In this document: piece after piece, positions 36,777-49,000 of the stretch | Numbering within the stretch: the first letter of the stretch is position 1 | How the letters are laid out: the number at the start of each line of letters is the position of its first letter | NCBI GenBank assembly: GCA_033558025.1 | Contig: JAUCEF010000006.1 | Span: 2,976,001 to 3,040,000, forward strand | From: Phytophthora sp. 'mugwort' | Taxonomy: Eukaryota; Oomycota; Peronosporomycetes; Peronosporales; Peronosporaceae | Length of the DNA stretch: 64,000 nucleotides | Reading direction: 5' to 3' | Notes under the pieces: model-generated | What the model was told of the DNA's origin: nothing | Databases searched by the model: none | Seen by the model: the letters and a program-made list of their open reading frames with translations, nothing else | Position numbers and translations under genes: made by a program

Positions 36777-37652
36777 GCTCACCACGGTGTCTTGATGTGC
36801 ACTCTCCAGTGTTGATGCTTGTAGCTTCTAGCAAGTTGACTCGAGCCTCGAGGCGACTGTTGGCCTGGATTAACCTTTCTATCAATCCAGTCTGATGATC
36901 GAACGTAACTTTGGCCTTCATGTTTCCTTCCGTCAAGTCGTCCGCGGTGGTGTGAGAGGGAGAAGAAAACCTCGTGAGTTCCTACGACCAAGCAAGCACG
37001 TTCGACGTGATTACACCAGTGGCCTTGGCGCAGCGCTGGGTCGTCGTCATCGCTGGCCCCTGCGCGTTCGTCATCATCAGCGACGGGTAGTGGAGGATGA
37101 TTGGTGCTGCCGGCATGTCTCTCACAGCAGCGCAAACGTTGAAAGACTTGTTACCCAGCGCATGACTCGCGTTAAAGAGCCTGTGGCTAACCTCCCTAAT
37201 ATGTTCATATGTTACCAGTCGAAGACTTTCAGCGACGGAAAAACAGAGGCTTGCTTTGGCGCCATTCCGCTCAGTATCTTCGCGACTTGATGGTCTTCTT
37301 TCGGAGTATTGAAGACGTAAGCGAATGCTTTGTTCATCGTGGTCAAGTTCCAGGCTTCGCGATCGAGATCCAGTGTGCCGTCAACTCTGAGCACGCGTTG
37401 ACATGCTGGGCACCACTGCGTCGAAACGAATGTGAGGTTAGCGACTCTTCGACTCAGCGGGTCCAGCGACACAATCAAGCAAGCGGTTGACAAGAGCGTG
37501 GATACCAACTATCGGCGTCGTGTGGACTGTGCTGCTTCTCGTCGACGCCTGAGCAGAACCCAGGGTGCCGGTGTCCTCAAGAAGGTCCAGCAACGGGATG
37601 AGGTCGGTCAGCTCAACAGGGAGGTCTTTTCAACTGCACTAGCAAGTGGTTG
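36777..37652. other. 876-bp spacer of the giant inverted repeat
   Basis: This is single-copy DNA between the two inner junctions. It is almost wholly C-terminal Crypton recombinase sequence on the minus strand. There are about 76 kb-scale consequences only at its edges: the right edge is continuous with the Crypton frame, the left edge is not. An inverted motif CACCGTGG (36,758-36,765) / CCACGGTG (36,782-36,789) straddles the left edge. Confidence 0.9.
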
Positions 37653-39256
37653 AAGAGCGCTGCCCACGGTGACTCATGGGTGGTCAAAGCCAGCGCAAGC
37701 GCCAGCAGCGGACAAGTCGCGATGTCATCACCGGGGAAGATCGACAGTGCCAGACGGCTTCATGCGGATGAAGCGGATGAAGAACACGCCGCTAGCACCT
37801 ATGGAGAGAGCTGCTGCTTCCGAACGAAGGTCAGGTCCGAAGAGCTGCAAAAGAGGTGCCACCAGAGGCATAACAGAGCTACATCTTGGTAGTCAGAAGC
37901 GCAGCTAGCCGCTGAATACAGATACCTTGTCATCTTCTTGAGATCCTCCTTCGTGCATGTAACCGCCTTCTTGACAAATCCACTGTGGTATTGCAGATCC
38001 GGATAGGATGGAAGTTGACAGCCGGAAGATCCACGTCGCCAGCGGCAGCCATAACAGCGTCAACGTGATGGATCCAGACCATGCGACACGCCAGGTCTGT
38101 ATATGGTACGGACCCTAAATCCGTCCGGTGGGGGTGAGGTCTAAGTATTAGATCCGATCAGTTTAGTGCACACCGGATTGAAGATCCGTAGCTAAAGGGA
38201 GGTAGAGTGGAGACGGGTGGCCAGGAATAGGTCAGAGATGGGATCCTGGGTTATAAGTAGTCCGTAGGATAGGTTTTGGGATGGGATCCGAAGATAGATA
38301 TGCTAAGGTATAAATCAGAACTGAATTTGCACTGGAAGACAGACTTAACTATAGTATAGGCGATTTCTATTGGCCCCAAACATAGACCAAGTCTAAACTT
38401 TGGCGATCTTCCTGCACACGTGGCAGCCCCTGGATAGCTTGGCCAGGTCGCGCTCGCCCTTTGGTTTCTCCCCCCCCCCCTCTCTCTCAAGATCCCGCTA
38501 TTGGAGGCAGCAAGCATCGTAAAGAAACAAGGACAGCTCCGATAAGGAGCAAGGACACCTCAAGAAGGAACAACTCCGGATCTCGTATTTCTATTACAGA
38601 TCCACAAGGTCTACGCAAAGAGCTCAAGACCAAACCACACCGGATCTCGGGCGCAGGAATACCCGTGCAGATCCACCCCTCCCAAGTCCCCACAAGGACA
38701 TCCAAGGCCCGCCAAGTGCGCATCTCGTATCAACGAGAGAGCAGTACCAGCCCGCCGACGGGTACACAAGGTGAACCACTCAGCGACAACACAGCCGTCG
38801 GAGCATCCCCTCCGTTAGTCGGTGTCTGGGTGCAGTGCGTGTGAGTTGGGATCCTACTGAAATTCAGTGGATCCACTCCACCATACCACCACTTTCGCGC
38901 TTGATGCAGTGCTGCTCAAGCGTGCGCCCCACGCTCAGCAGCTGCCGTGCTACAGTGCCGCTTTGGACGGGATACTTGTCCAGGAGCTGCCCCCCCCCGT
39001 GCTCCTGCGTGAAATGCTAGGACACGCCAAACTTGTCCATCAGCGTCACTAGAATACCGCCTGCGCGACTTGGGTCCGCGACAACCAAAGCCCTGACATG
39101 CTCCATGCCCGTGCTCTGAGCGAAGAGGAAGCGCTCGAACGCCTTCATGGCCGTCGCTCGCGCGCACTTGGTGTTGGCGAGCTTCAAGTCGTTCAGGCTC
39201 GTCGTTATTGGTCGGAGAGGCGTCAAAAAATATGCGAATGATACGTGGCAGAGCAC
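36800..39256 (-). pseudogene. Crypton 1: tyrosine-recombinase transposon remnant
   Basis: Read on the minus strand: N-terminal part at 39,256-38,871 (AMKAFERFLFAQSTGMEHV), then after the 886-bp insertion FVKKAVTCTKEDLKK and LWWHLFCSSSDL (arginine box, about 37,900), LTTHESPWAALFNHL across the right inner junction (37,653/37,652), VNRLLDCVAGPAE, LTSHSFRRSGAQHVN (His-x-x-Arg, about 37,435), TMNKAFAYVFNTPKEDHQVA (with the likely catalytic Tyr, about 37,330) and a coiled-coil tail ending near 36,800. It parallels Crypton 2 at 53.9-60.6 kb almost motif by motif. Cryptons move with a tyrosine recombinase and no reverse transcriptase. It has frameshifts and stops and is dead. Confidence 0.8.
37985..38870 (+). 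mobile_element. 886-bp insertion in Crypton 1, right-arm copy
   Basis: Mirror copy of 35,559-36,444, flanked by ATCCACT (37,978-37,984 and 38,871-38,877), the same 7-bp duplication on the other strand. Because both arms carry it at the same site, it inserted before the inverted duplication. Confidence 0.6.
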
Positions 39257-39596
39257 ACGTTTGTAGCACGATACACATATCTGAGCATCAGATCCGACCA
39301 GATACGTCGGAATCGCTCTACTTCCGATTGCAACCTCTATTCACGTTTTATTGGATGAAACTGAACAAAATGAAGCGATTTGACTCGCCGAAAACTTTGA
39401 AGCTGGTTTTCATTGGCTAAGACGAATCGGAGAAGAATCGGATTGGCTAATATGCACCATACTATGATCAAGTTTGGTCGGAGAGACAATGTTATTCATC
39501 CATAACATATCTAACTGTAGAAATGTGGGGATCGGAGCCCTAGATTAACCCAGCTGCTTTTCGTGCCCACGACGAGTTTCTCGGGATCTCACTGCG
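39257..39596. other. Noncoding stretch between gene and Crypton 1 (right arm)
   Basis: Mirror of 34,833-35,172; CCAAT-like motifs, no gene. It probably holds the upstream region of Crypton 1 and the 3' flank of the right gene copy. Confidence 0.45.
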
Positions 39597-42500
39597 TCAG
39601 GTGGAAAAAGATAGGTATGCTAAACTCATAGAAGAATTAGTGGAGATTAGTGATCCATTTGCTTCCCAGGAACAGACGTGCCAGTACAAGTCATCGATTG
39701 AAGGCGGTTCCGAGCACTGGTAAATAAGCCCCGCATACGAGTAAATCTGCACGTGAGGACGTGAGCACGGGGTCATCCATCGATTCGACGCCACGATGCA
39801 TTTGTATGTAAATCCTGCCTGACAGTGCAGTAATAAAGACTGATACTCGCATCCTTCGAGGCTCTGGACGGTCTCTAGCTCTGCATGGCCGACGCAACCA
39901 TCCGAGTATTGTCTCCAAACCTGTCCAATCCTCGTTTCCTCCTTCCACACTTCGAGAATCACATCCAGACTCTGGACGCCATCCACATTTGAAACAAGGA
40001 CGCGAAATGTCCGTTCGGCACTGATCGTTGGGCTCAAGACAGCGAGATATCGATTGCCATCTTTCGCTTGGACTCTGCTGCTCGCCCACGTGACTTTTGC
40101 CGGCAATGACAGTGGAAAACAATTTGCCAAAGTGACTTCCAGACGATACGCGCCAAGTCGCAGTTTGAATGCTCTTGAGCTGCCCACGGACGAGACTTGA
40201 CCATCACTCCGTTCTTCTTTCGCCGTCCAGTCCAGACTTCTTGTAGCATTACGTCGTTTCCTTACCGCAGCACTCGCAATGGTTCCAACGGAACTCGCAG
40301 CATGGAATCGAATGTTTGCCACATGGGAAGTCGTGGGGTCTGTTTTGGTGACTGCAGTCGCTACTATCACGGTCACTTTGACGTCACCGAGAAGCACCGG
40401 CATCGAAATTGTCCTCGACGTGCGATAGCGACCGCCGTCCACTACCACCTGCTTCATAGCCGAGTAGAGAACGCAACTGCATTCACGGAGCACGTCGACA
40501 GTATACAACCCCTTACTGACCTCCCACGTGGCGCATCCATTGGCGTCCGTCGTGACAACTTGTCGTTCGGAGCTGCAGTTGGCCGTGATTTGAAGTGGAA
40601 TGCCAGCGACTTTGATGTGGATGTGAGGATGGAAATAATCCACAAGCTGCAGCTCATAAGTCCATTGATACACGTCGAGCGGGATGACGATTTCCTGGAC
40701 GGAACAAGTGGCAGTGGTGGGGCCAGTAGAAAATCCCGACACGGAGATTGGTGGGTAGATTGCAACAAGTGATGTCCATTCAAAGTAGTCGAGATGGTAA
40801 ACGTAGAGGGAATAGCTGCCAGGTGTTAGACGACAAGTCGTTCTTCCTTCACTATCCGACACGAACAATTGTCTTTGATCCTTTCTCATCCCAGTTGAAG
40901 GATCTTCTGGCAGTGAAGCGATTGGTTCCTCGGAAATTGTTGAATTATCTAGAGGTTTTTGCCCATTTAATTCATCCGTCTTTGAGTTGTCTTGGACGTG
41001 ATCCTCTGACGCAAATTGGGTCTTGTTGCTCTTCCATTCTTCCAGTAAAACGCGTTCGTCCACTATTGGATTCCCCTTCTCGAACGGTACAGGAATTCCA
41101 CGTCGTACAAGATCGAGCTCAGCTAGCTCCTGTCGTGTGGAATGCTGAAGTAAATCACGTTCAGATTCTGATAGTACTAATGAGTTTGTAAATTGTTTTT
41201 GCAGTCGACTCGGGACGCTTTGGGAATAGGTTCGAGCTTGGTCGCTCTTGCGAGCACGTTCCATAATGCCACCTTTAATTATCTCGTATCGCTGGCGCAG
41301 AACTTTCCTCACCAGCGCTCGGGCTCGTACGACGGAGATTAACTTGACATCCAGATTCAACGCACTCGTTGCTCGCTTTGATGCCTGGGCGATGCAGTTC
41401 GTGACAAAAGTTTGAGCCACGTCTTGTATGATAGCAGTCACCCGCTTCATTTGCAGTCGACGTCGAATCGAGAGCAGTCGAGACCCCATCAGAAGCGTCG
41501 GCAGCACCTTTTTGGCCAGATTCGAGCTCAGCGTGTCAGACGTGAGGTGCTTCTCGATGAAAATGTGCACGTTTTCAACAGGAATATTGGTTTGAGCACT
41601 CACGACTCGAAATTCGGCATGTCGCTTGACCTTTTTGTGTTGAGGAACGAATGGGTTTTGCTGCACACATTCCTTGATCCCGTGCTGAGCTAGAAGACGC
41701 AGCAAGGAGCGATACACAGACTGAATCGTGGGCAGTGGCCGACTCGCAGACTTGCGGTGCGTGTAGACGTCGATTTCGTGTTCCACTTCTTGCAGCTTGA
41801 GCGCTAGTCGCTCGTTTGCCACTATCGGAACCAACACGATGCGGCCATTTCGACCAAAACGAATATTCTTTGCCAGCCGACGAGCGAATTCTTCCCATTC
41901 GCGGTTCTCCGTTGTTGCAGTTTCCGTGTCACGGCCAGTTTCGATGAAGTAGACTCGAATTTCATACGTCTGGATGATCCGCAGCTCCGCGAGCAAGACG
42001 TTGACTTCGTCGATGCTCGCGTAGATCGACGTGGCATTTCCACACCCTCCGATGGCCTGGAGCTGCCATTGATTTTTCTTCTTTGAGCGATAGGCCGCAG
42101 CCAGAGTAAACCATCGACATCCTCGATTAGGTTTGGCCTCAAATATGCCTAAAACGTGATGCTCTTCCGTGTTTTCTATCTGAATTCGCACTCGTGACAG
42201 CTGGTTTACGTCTAGACTGGTCTCTGAGTCGCTAGGATCACTGCCTTCGTCTTCTGCAATATATTTCTGCAGAGAAAAGAGAACACAAAATATTTTGTTC
42301 GATAAAGCTGTAAGGCGGACGTGTACACGGTCCACGACGGCATTGTAGATTGAGTGGCCTGGACGGTACGAGATACCTCCTCGTGTCGTCACAGAACAAC
42401 CTTCGTGAATGAAATCAACGAGCTGGAAATCGTAGTCTACGAGAATACAAACAAAACGCCAGGCTGATCTCGACCCACCATTGTCGCCCATCCTGGTACA

Positions 42501-44960
42501 AGAAACTAGTAGCGTGTTTAGAAACGGAAGCGTGTAGAGCCCCGTTGGTGTTGGTGAAAGCATCGACAAGCTTGGGAGATGATCCATACGATGACGATGT
42601 GTTCGGGAATAATTGTCCTGGATACGTTTAAGGTAGCTCACAACCTCCTGTAGCTCTGTAGAGGCAAAGAAGAAGCCGATCTTCTCGAACTCAGCAGCCA
42701 CCTTTCGTTCAGTCAAAACTACTTTTCGGTTGATCACCGACTCGATGAATATTCGCTCTTTGTTGTGTCGTGTCTGACCAGCTAACGCAAGCAAGTGACG
42801 GAAGGCTTGGATCTCGATTTCTTCACCAGGAGATCGCTTCGCCTCGAACAGCACAATCGACTCAATCTTTTTCTTGACATCTCCCACGTTAGGGAAACAT
42901 CCAGTAGAATTCATGGAATGTAGCAGTACCACAATGGGGTTTCTGCCTGGAGCGCGTGTTAGTTCCATTGTAATCTCAAAGAAACCGATTGGTGGACGAG
43001 ATTCGCCTGAACTCACCACAACACTAAGTAGAGGACTCATTTGCTCGATTCCAGCAATAAAAAGACTCACTTTTTGCTCGTATTCTGCTTGGGACCGGCA
43101 AACATGATCATGACTTCGCTGGACGCTAAACTCTGCGGCATACTCAATCACTACTCGAGTGTCTCCAGACTGCACAATACTCAGCAAAAGGTTCTCGAAG
43201 GATTTGGGGCTTGCAACTCTCACGTCACAATGAGCTTCGTCGAAAACGTTTGCCAGTAAGACGACGGATCCTTGTGTGGGAGTCGAGACGTCTGAGAATG
43301 CGCTTGCTGTGTGCGAAATTGGTGTCCAAATGGGAGGAGCGTGTGGGCGCCAGAAGACGTTTCGATGGACATTTACGACGTTTTCGAAGGTCGAGTTGTC
43401 TCGCACACAACCAACTTCCGGCACTATCAAGGAGACGAGAAGCTCTCGTGACCCGCTGGTAGAGTTTCTCTGCACTGGCAATTGGTCACGTGGCAATTTC
43501 CATAACTGAAACGAAGAGACCAGTCCAACGAAGCCGATTCTGGCACGCCAATCGCGGACACTTTTTGCGTATGACGGGTGGCCGCCTACATAAACCGAAT
43601 TGGAGCTGGATGAAGCTTGGACCCATGCAGAGCTAGCACCCGCGCGTCTTCCACGCTGAGCTTCAGTGTTTTGCGAGACTTGAATACGCTCCATCCGCGC
43701 ACAATCCACCAGTTGATCGTCAAAAATGAGTTGGAGATATCGACAGTCAAACACCATTTGGAGATGGACCCAGCGGTTGCTAGGCACCTCGTAGTTATTG
43801 ACCCAGCCCTCGAGTCCCCGCCAGCGAACACGACACCCTCCGTCTTCCCCTTTCTCTTGATATGTAGGAAGCACGCCACGATCATAAATTGAAAACGTGG
43901 TTTCGTCCTCTTCCGAGCTCTCGTCACGAAGTTTTGCTGACAACAATTTCGGTGTCGACTCGCTTGGTCCTTTACCAGCACAAAGAGCGCAGCAAGTCAG
44001 GACCAAGTCATCGCGAACTCTACTTATTGCAGTATCTAAAACATACCTCGAAAGACGCTTGAGACTCCACCTGGTTTGCGTACGACCACACTGTCTTCGT
44101 CGAGGCTAGCAAAACAGCCAAATACACTGCGGTTTGTGCTACCACAGCAGAGCCACCGCACAAAGTCCCCTGAGTCGTCCAGTTCTGGTGTTTTGTGGCG
44201 TGCTCCGTCGGCCTCACTAGCACCAAACATCGGATTGGCATTGACAATCAAGTTTATCGTAAGATATATTGGCTAGAGAAAGGAGGAGGTCATCGTAGAA
44301 AAGACAAGTCCTTACACTCTAGTCTTGTGCTTTTCCGTGTCAGCAGCCTTGAACAGCAGCATTCGGATAGAAAACCCGCTCCTACCGAGCAATCGAGACG
44401 AGTCCGCGTCCTCTGGGTCCTTGGAAATATCAGACAGCGGAATCTCGAGAAATCCGTCTCCGTAGAGCGAAATGACGGCGCTGTCCCTGGTTGCAGCAAT
44501 GCCAGTGGCACCTTTGGGGATAGTTACAGCATTTTCATCTGTCATTGCGATCGTTCTTCTTCCTCCCTCTCTGTAATACAGTCCACGGTATCACTCTTCA
44601 AACAGACTGCGTTTTAGCTACAATTGACTACACAAACCTTGGAGTGGCGGGTTCCGGTTCACCTGCTTCTTTGCTACCTTGCACATGACGCTTATGGGGT
44701 TTCGGTGGTGATGCAATAGGCGTTACCGCAGATGGAGTTGGTTGGTTTTCCGTATGTCGCTTAGCTTCTCCTTTGTCTGTATCTTGCCGCTCGGTACTGT
44801 CAGTGCGGACGAAAGGTGTAGGACGACGCAGGCCACTAGCAGCGCTGCCTTTTTGTTGCACGCGTGTGGAGCTGGTATGCGGACGCTGCGGCTTCTTTTT
44901 ATCACCATTGACAGCTCCGTAGATACTCAACAGAGTCTGCCGTCGCCCCGAGAGACTCAT
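39597..44960 (-). CDS. Large lectin-like/TerD-like protein, right copy
   Basis: Exons 44960-44638, 44570-44318, 44272-44047 and 43969-39597 on the minus strand, an exact mirror of the left copy. The product, about 1,724 residues, differs at one position that I could see: a valine in the left copy (KKVKRHVEF) is alanine here (KKVKRHAEF). Domain layout is as for the left copy: basic N-terminus, lectin-like sandwich, TerD-like centre, beta-sandwich C-terminal part. TerD domains in bacteria occur in stress and tellurite-resistance proteins and bind calcium; whether that applies here is unknown. If the right arm is ancestral, this copy retains its native upstream DNA beyond 45,013. Confidence 0.8.
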
Positions 44961-45250
44961 TGCCACAGTCGTGAGTATGGGGCCGTTTCGGGCTCACTTC
45001 AACGTAGCATTTTTGGGCTTTATCACAGTTAAAATACATATATATGTACAAATTGTCGCATACATTTAGAAATAGAACGGTGGCAGCTAGCAAAATACAT
45101 TTAGGTTGCAAAATTATGTCACGTCAGCCAGGAACTGCGACGTCTTCGGTCACTGAAGTCTTCTCTACCTTTACTATTAACGTGACGACCGATGAATGTG
45201 TAAGTACCAGCGATTGGGAAATCTAGGTACAGCGCAGCGCTAACGTTTGA

Positions 45251-45771
45251 CAGTGCTCGGAAAATCCCATGTCATATTGTATGGCCTCCTTCAAACATAC
45301 ATACCCGCACAAACAATTATTACAACAAACAATTGTTTGTGGGGTATGGCATTATATGTTATGTATGTATAGTTAATCAATGTCAATACTCCATGTATTG
45401 ACAGTTAGATGCCTCGTTCCTACTGCAAACCATGATCACCTTTTTTGCTGGAACACGTCGTGCACAGTCGTCACATCCCAATAATCTATGTTAACCCGTA
45501 GGAACATGAGCATTACGAAGTTCACTGGTAATAACGACGATATCTGCGGCGTCAACACAAGCTTGGCCTGCGAGAAGAGTCGATCACAGCGGTAGTTGGT
45601 AGGCGACAGCTTCTCCAGGTCGCTGTGTGACTCATAACATATTAACCGGTAAATAGTAAATATATTTGATAGGTAGCAATAATATGCTACTGTCTCAAGA
45701 TTTAGCAGTTAGTAATTCCAAGAAATAAACATTAGAGTACTATTGATACTGAGTATTTTTTTCGAGTACTG
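45251..45771 (-). mobile_element. Miniature hAT element with transposase C-terminus
   Basis: The left end CAGTGCTCGGAAAA (45,251) and the right end, read inward on the minus strand as CAGTACTCGAAAAA (from 45,771), are hAT-type terminal inverted repeats. They are flanked by ACGTTTGA (45,243-45,250) and ATGTTTGA (45,772-45,779), an 8-bp target duplication with one mismatch, the size expected for hAT. Inside, on the minus strand, 45,633-45,436 encodes the hAT C-terminal dimerisation segment (PTNYRCDRLFSQAKLVLTP) ending in a stop. The rest of the transposase is deleted, so this is a 521-bp internal-deletion derivative. Confidence 0.85.
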
Positions 45772-46000
45772 ATGTTTGATGTCAAGAGCATTGCCGGAAG
45801 AACGAAGAATCTAAGAGTAATCTTTAAGAAAGTTCTTCACCATTTTGATGGTAATACGAGCACTTGAGTGGAAGCAAGTAAATTGCAAAGTGATTCATAT
45901 TGAGCTTCTGTGTCTCATCCCAGTGAAGCTTTCTTTTATGTTTTTCAGCGATATCTTTCGGAATATTACCGTTGTGAATAATCTACAGTATCGCCTTCGT

Positions 46001-49000
46001 TTAGCCGAAGAAACAGCATTCCCGATGTGTAGTGCACGGTGGTTTATCAAGTTGCTCTTGCGGGAGTAACTGGAACGTTTTGAGCACCGATGCTCTTGTT
46101 TGTGAGCTGACCGGACATTGAATACACACTGCAGCTCCTCTCGACGAGTAAGTTCCCGGAAGACAGGGATTTAAGCGGTAGTCTGCTGTGGCAAACGGAC
46201 AGAAGAAACCTGCCGGGCACCAGCCACTGCAAGATGCCGTACTGAGTCCTTCGACGTCTCCGTATGTGCCTTCTGGACAGCGAATGCGAATGCCTTGGCG
46301 ACAGTAGAAAGCTTTGGGGCAGATTCGGACGTCGTTCTGTGTAGCGTTGCGACCATCGCTGGCTATTCCACTTGTCAAGACACTGTAGTATCCACTGAGC
46401 ACGAATTTTGGTTCATTGCCAGTACCTTCCGGGCAATAAGTTATGCTGCTGCCACACTCGTTCTGAGTCGGCGATATGCTCGGTGGACCTGGATATGACG
46501 GGCAATAATATCCTGGAGCGCATTTACCAGAGCATGCTGAAGTACTGAGACCACTGATGGCACCGTATGTACCAGCAGGACACTGGTACTTGATGCCGTC
46601 GACGCAGAAATACCCTGGTTCACAAGGTCTTTGGAAGGATCGCGTCGTGTTGGTGATACCGATAGAGTAATAACCTTTTGGAACGAGCTGTGGCTCGGAA
46701 ACCCCAGTGCGACAGATGAATCTATCGCCACCACACTCAATCTGCGTCCGAGATGTACTTCCTTCGGGGCAGTAATATCCACGGGTACACAAACCAGCAC
46801 AGAGCGGTGACGTCTCGCCTGCCTTATCTCCATAACGGCCAGCAGGACACCAAGATTGTTTACCATCAACGCAAAATGTTCCGGGCTCACAAATGCGCTG
46901 GCCGTTGCGGATGGCTTCATTCTTTGGTGCTTGTTCACCCGATGAAACAACGGAAGAGTCTTGAAATGCAGCAGAGATCAATAAGCTTTCGATTCCATTG
47001 GGTACGAGACGAACAGAGTAGTAACCAGGCCATACGGGCGTGGGGACTGTGCTACCACTTGGACAATAGACGTTTGCATCTCCACATATACGGGCCGTGC
47101 TGTTCCAGCTCGCAAGGGGGCAGTAGAACCCGGATGAACAAATTCCGGAGCACGTCGACCGGGTTTCCAGGTTACTATCGCCGTAAAACCCCGCAGGGCA
47201 GGGTGAACGTACTCCATCTTTGCAGAAATAACCTCGTTCACAAGGAAACTGCTCCGAGCGTGTGTACACAGAGTCATTGCTGGCTGTACTATGGCCTATC
47301 TCAGCAACTAACGACTTCGGCACAAGTTCACAGGTTCGCGTGGTCATTTCAAAATACAGAGCGAAGTTTGAGGCGTCAAAGCTGTCTCCGCCAGCCAAAC
47401 GGAAGCAAGAGCACGATCGTCTGTCACTTGTGCTGACTGTCGTGTACTCAGGACACAGTTGACAAAGCTCGACGTCATCTCCAGTCCCTGGCTTGAATGT
47501 GCCGTCTGGGCAGACCACGCATTGGGCCACTGGAAAGGCGTCGTCCCCGTAGTCAACAATAACAGGACTTCGGCCGGTCACCACGTCCATGAAAGCGCTC
47601 ACAGTAGTAGAATAGTCTCGATATGTTCCAGGCTCGCAACCAGGGGCTGCTGTTGTATTCGGACTTATCGAACGGACTTGTAACGACGTGTAGTAGCCCT
47701 CAAAAACATCCCAAGGTTTCGCCGATGCTGCAGGGCAATAGACAGCAGCCGAACCGCATTCAGTTTGAGTAGGGGTCGTACTTCCTGGAGGACAAACGTA
47801 TCCAGCAGCGCAAGGACCGGAACAGGTCGGTCTTGTCTCCATCTCTTCAGAGCCGTAAGTCCCAGCCGGACAAGGGTAACACATTCCTCTCCATGCAAAT
47901 TCTCCTGGCTTAGCCTTGCGTTGATCATACCATCTTGCTCCAGCAGTAAAGTCCTCGGAGATAGTGCAATAGCCTGTATCCGTCCTAATTGGCAACGCTG
48001 ATCCCGACGGACAGAAAGCGGTACTAATAGCACATGTTACAGCTTGAGACACGATGCTACCTTTAGGACAATAGTACCCGGCAGCACAGGGACCCGAACA
48101 TTTAGACGTCGTTAGTCCTCCTTTGTTACCAAAAGTACCAGCAGGACAAGCATAGCGCTCTCCATGAACGCAATAGTGACCTGGTTCACATCGTCGCTGA
48201 GTGATGCGGGTGACTCGGTCCTTGTCACGCTCTGCTGCCAACGCGACGGCCGTTAGTGAACTTTTCGTCATCACTTCACCGACAGTATAATATCCCAATG
48301 TCACTGGCTTTGGAAGTGCTGATCCAGACGGGCAAAATACATCGACATCTCCACACGGAAACTGCTTGGCACTTGTGCTACCTCGTGGACAGTAGTAGCC
48401 TGCTTGACACTGTCCTGAACATGCAGCACTTGCCAAACCCGTGACGTTGCCGAATGTTCCGCCCGGACAAAGTCTCGATCCTCCTGGAGCTTCGTCCGGA
48501 CTGCAAAACGAACCTCGAGGGCATACCTCTTCCTGTATTGTAGCCATCTCAACCACGTGGTTGCCTTGGCGCGGAGCTCGTGGCTTTGCGCTTCCTTCGG
48601 GGCAGAAAGAGTCGTGTTCGCATGGCCACGTCGTGGCTAAAGCAGTACCTTCAGGACACATGAACCCGACAGGACATCTCCCGGAACAACTCACGTCTGT
48701 GAGACCTGCTGTAGCTCCAAAGGTCCCAGCAGGACATGGAATCGGTTGAGTACTCGCTTTAGGACAATAATGACCAACTGGGCAGAGTTGGGTACATTTC
48801 GACGTCGAAAGCTTTGCCGTGGCTCCGTACGTGCCAGCCGGGCATCTCTGCGATCTTCCAGCCACGCAAAACGACCCAGGATTACAGGGACGAATGCTGC
48901 TTCGACGTCGCTCCTGGCCTAAGCTGTAGAAACCTTGAGGCACTGCAACTGGTTGCGTCGAGCCCACAGGACAATACAAATCAGCAGCGCCACATTCGAT

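Larger units (their letters stand above)
37653..45013. repeat. Right arm of the giant inverted repeat (7,361 bp)
   Basis: Exact counterpart of 29,416-36,776 on the opposite strand. The Crypton 1 frame runs from this arm into the spacer without interruption, so this arm appears to be the original one. Its outer end (45,013) is about 240 bp from a hAT remnant. Confidence 0.97.

Noticed and set aside
39597..44960. Bacterial contamination or transfer because of the TerD-like domain
   Set aside because: The gene has four exons with spliceable introns and lies among eukaryotic transposons; the domain similarity alone is no sign of recent transfer.
29416..45013. Palindrome as a pure assembly artefact
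   Set aside because: Not fully excluded, but four scattered substitutions between the arms, a unique spacer and different outer flanks argue against a simple mirrored contig. Kept as a finding with the proper test.
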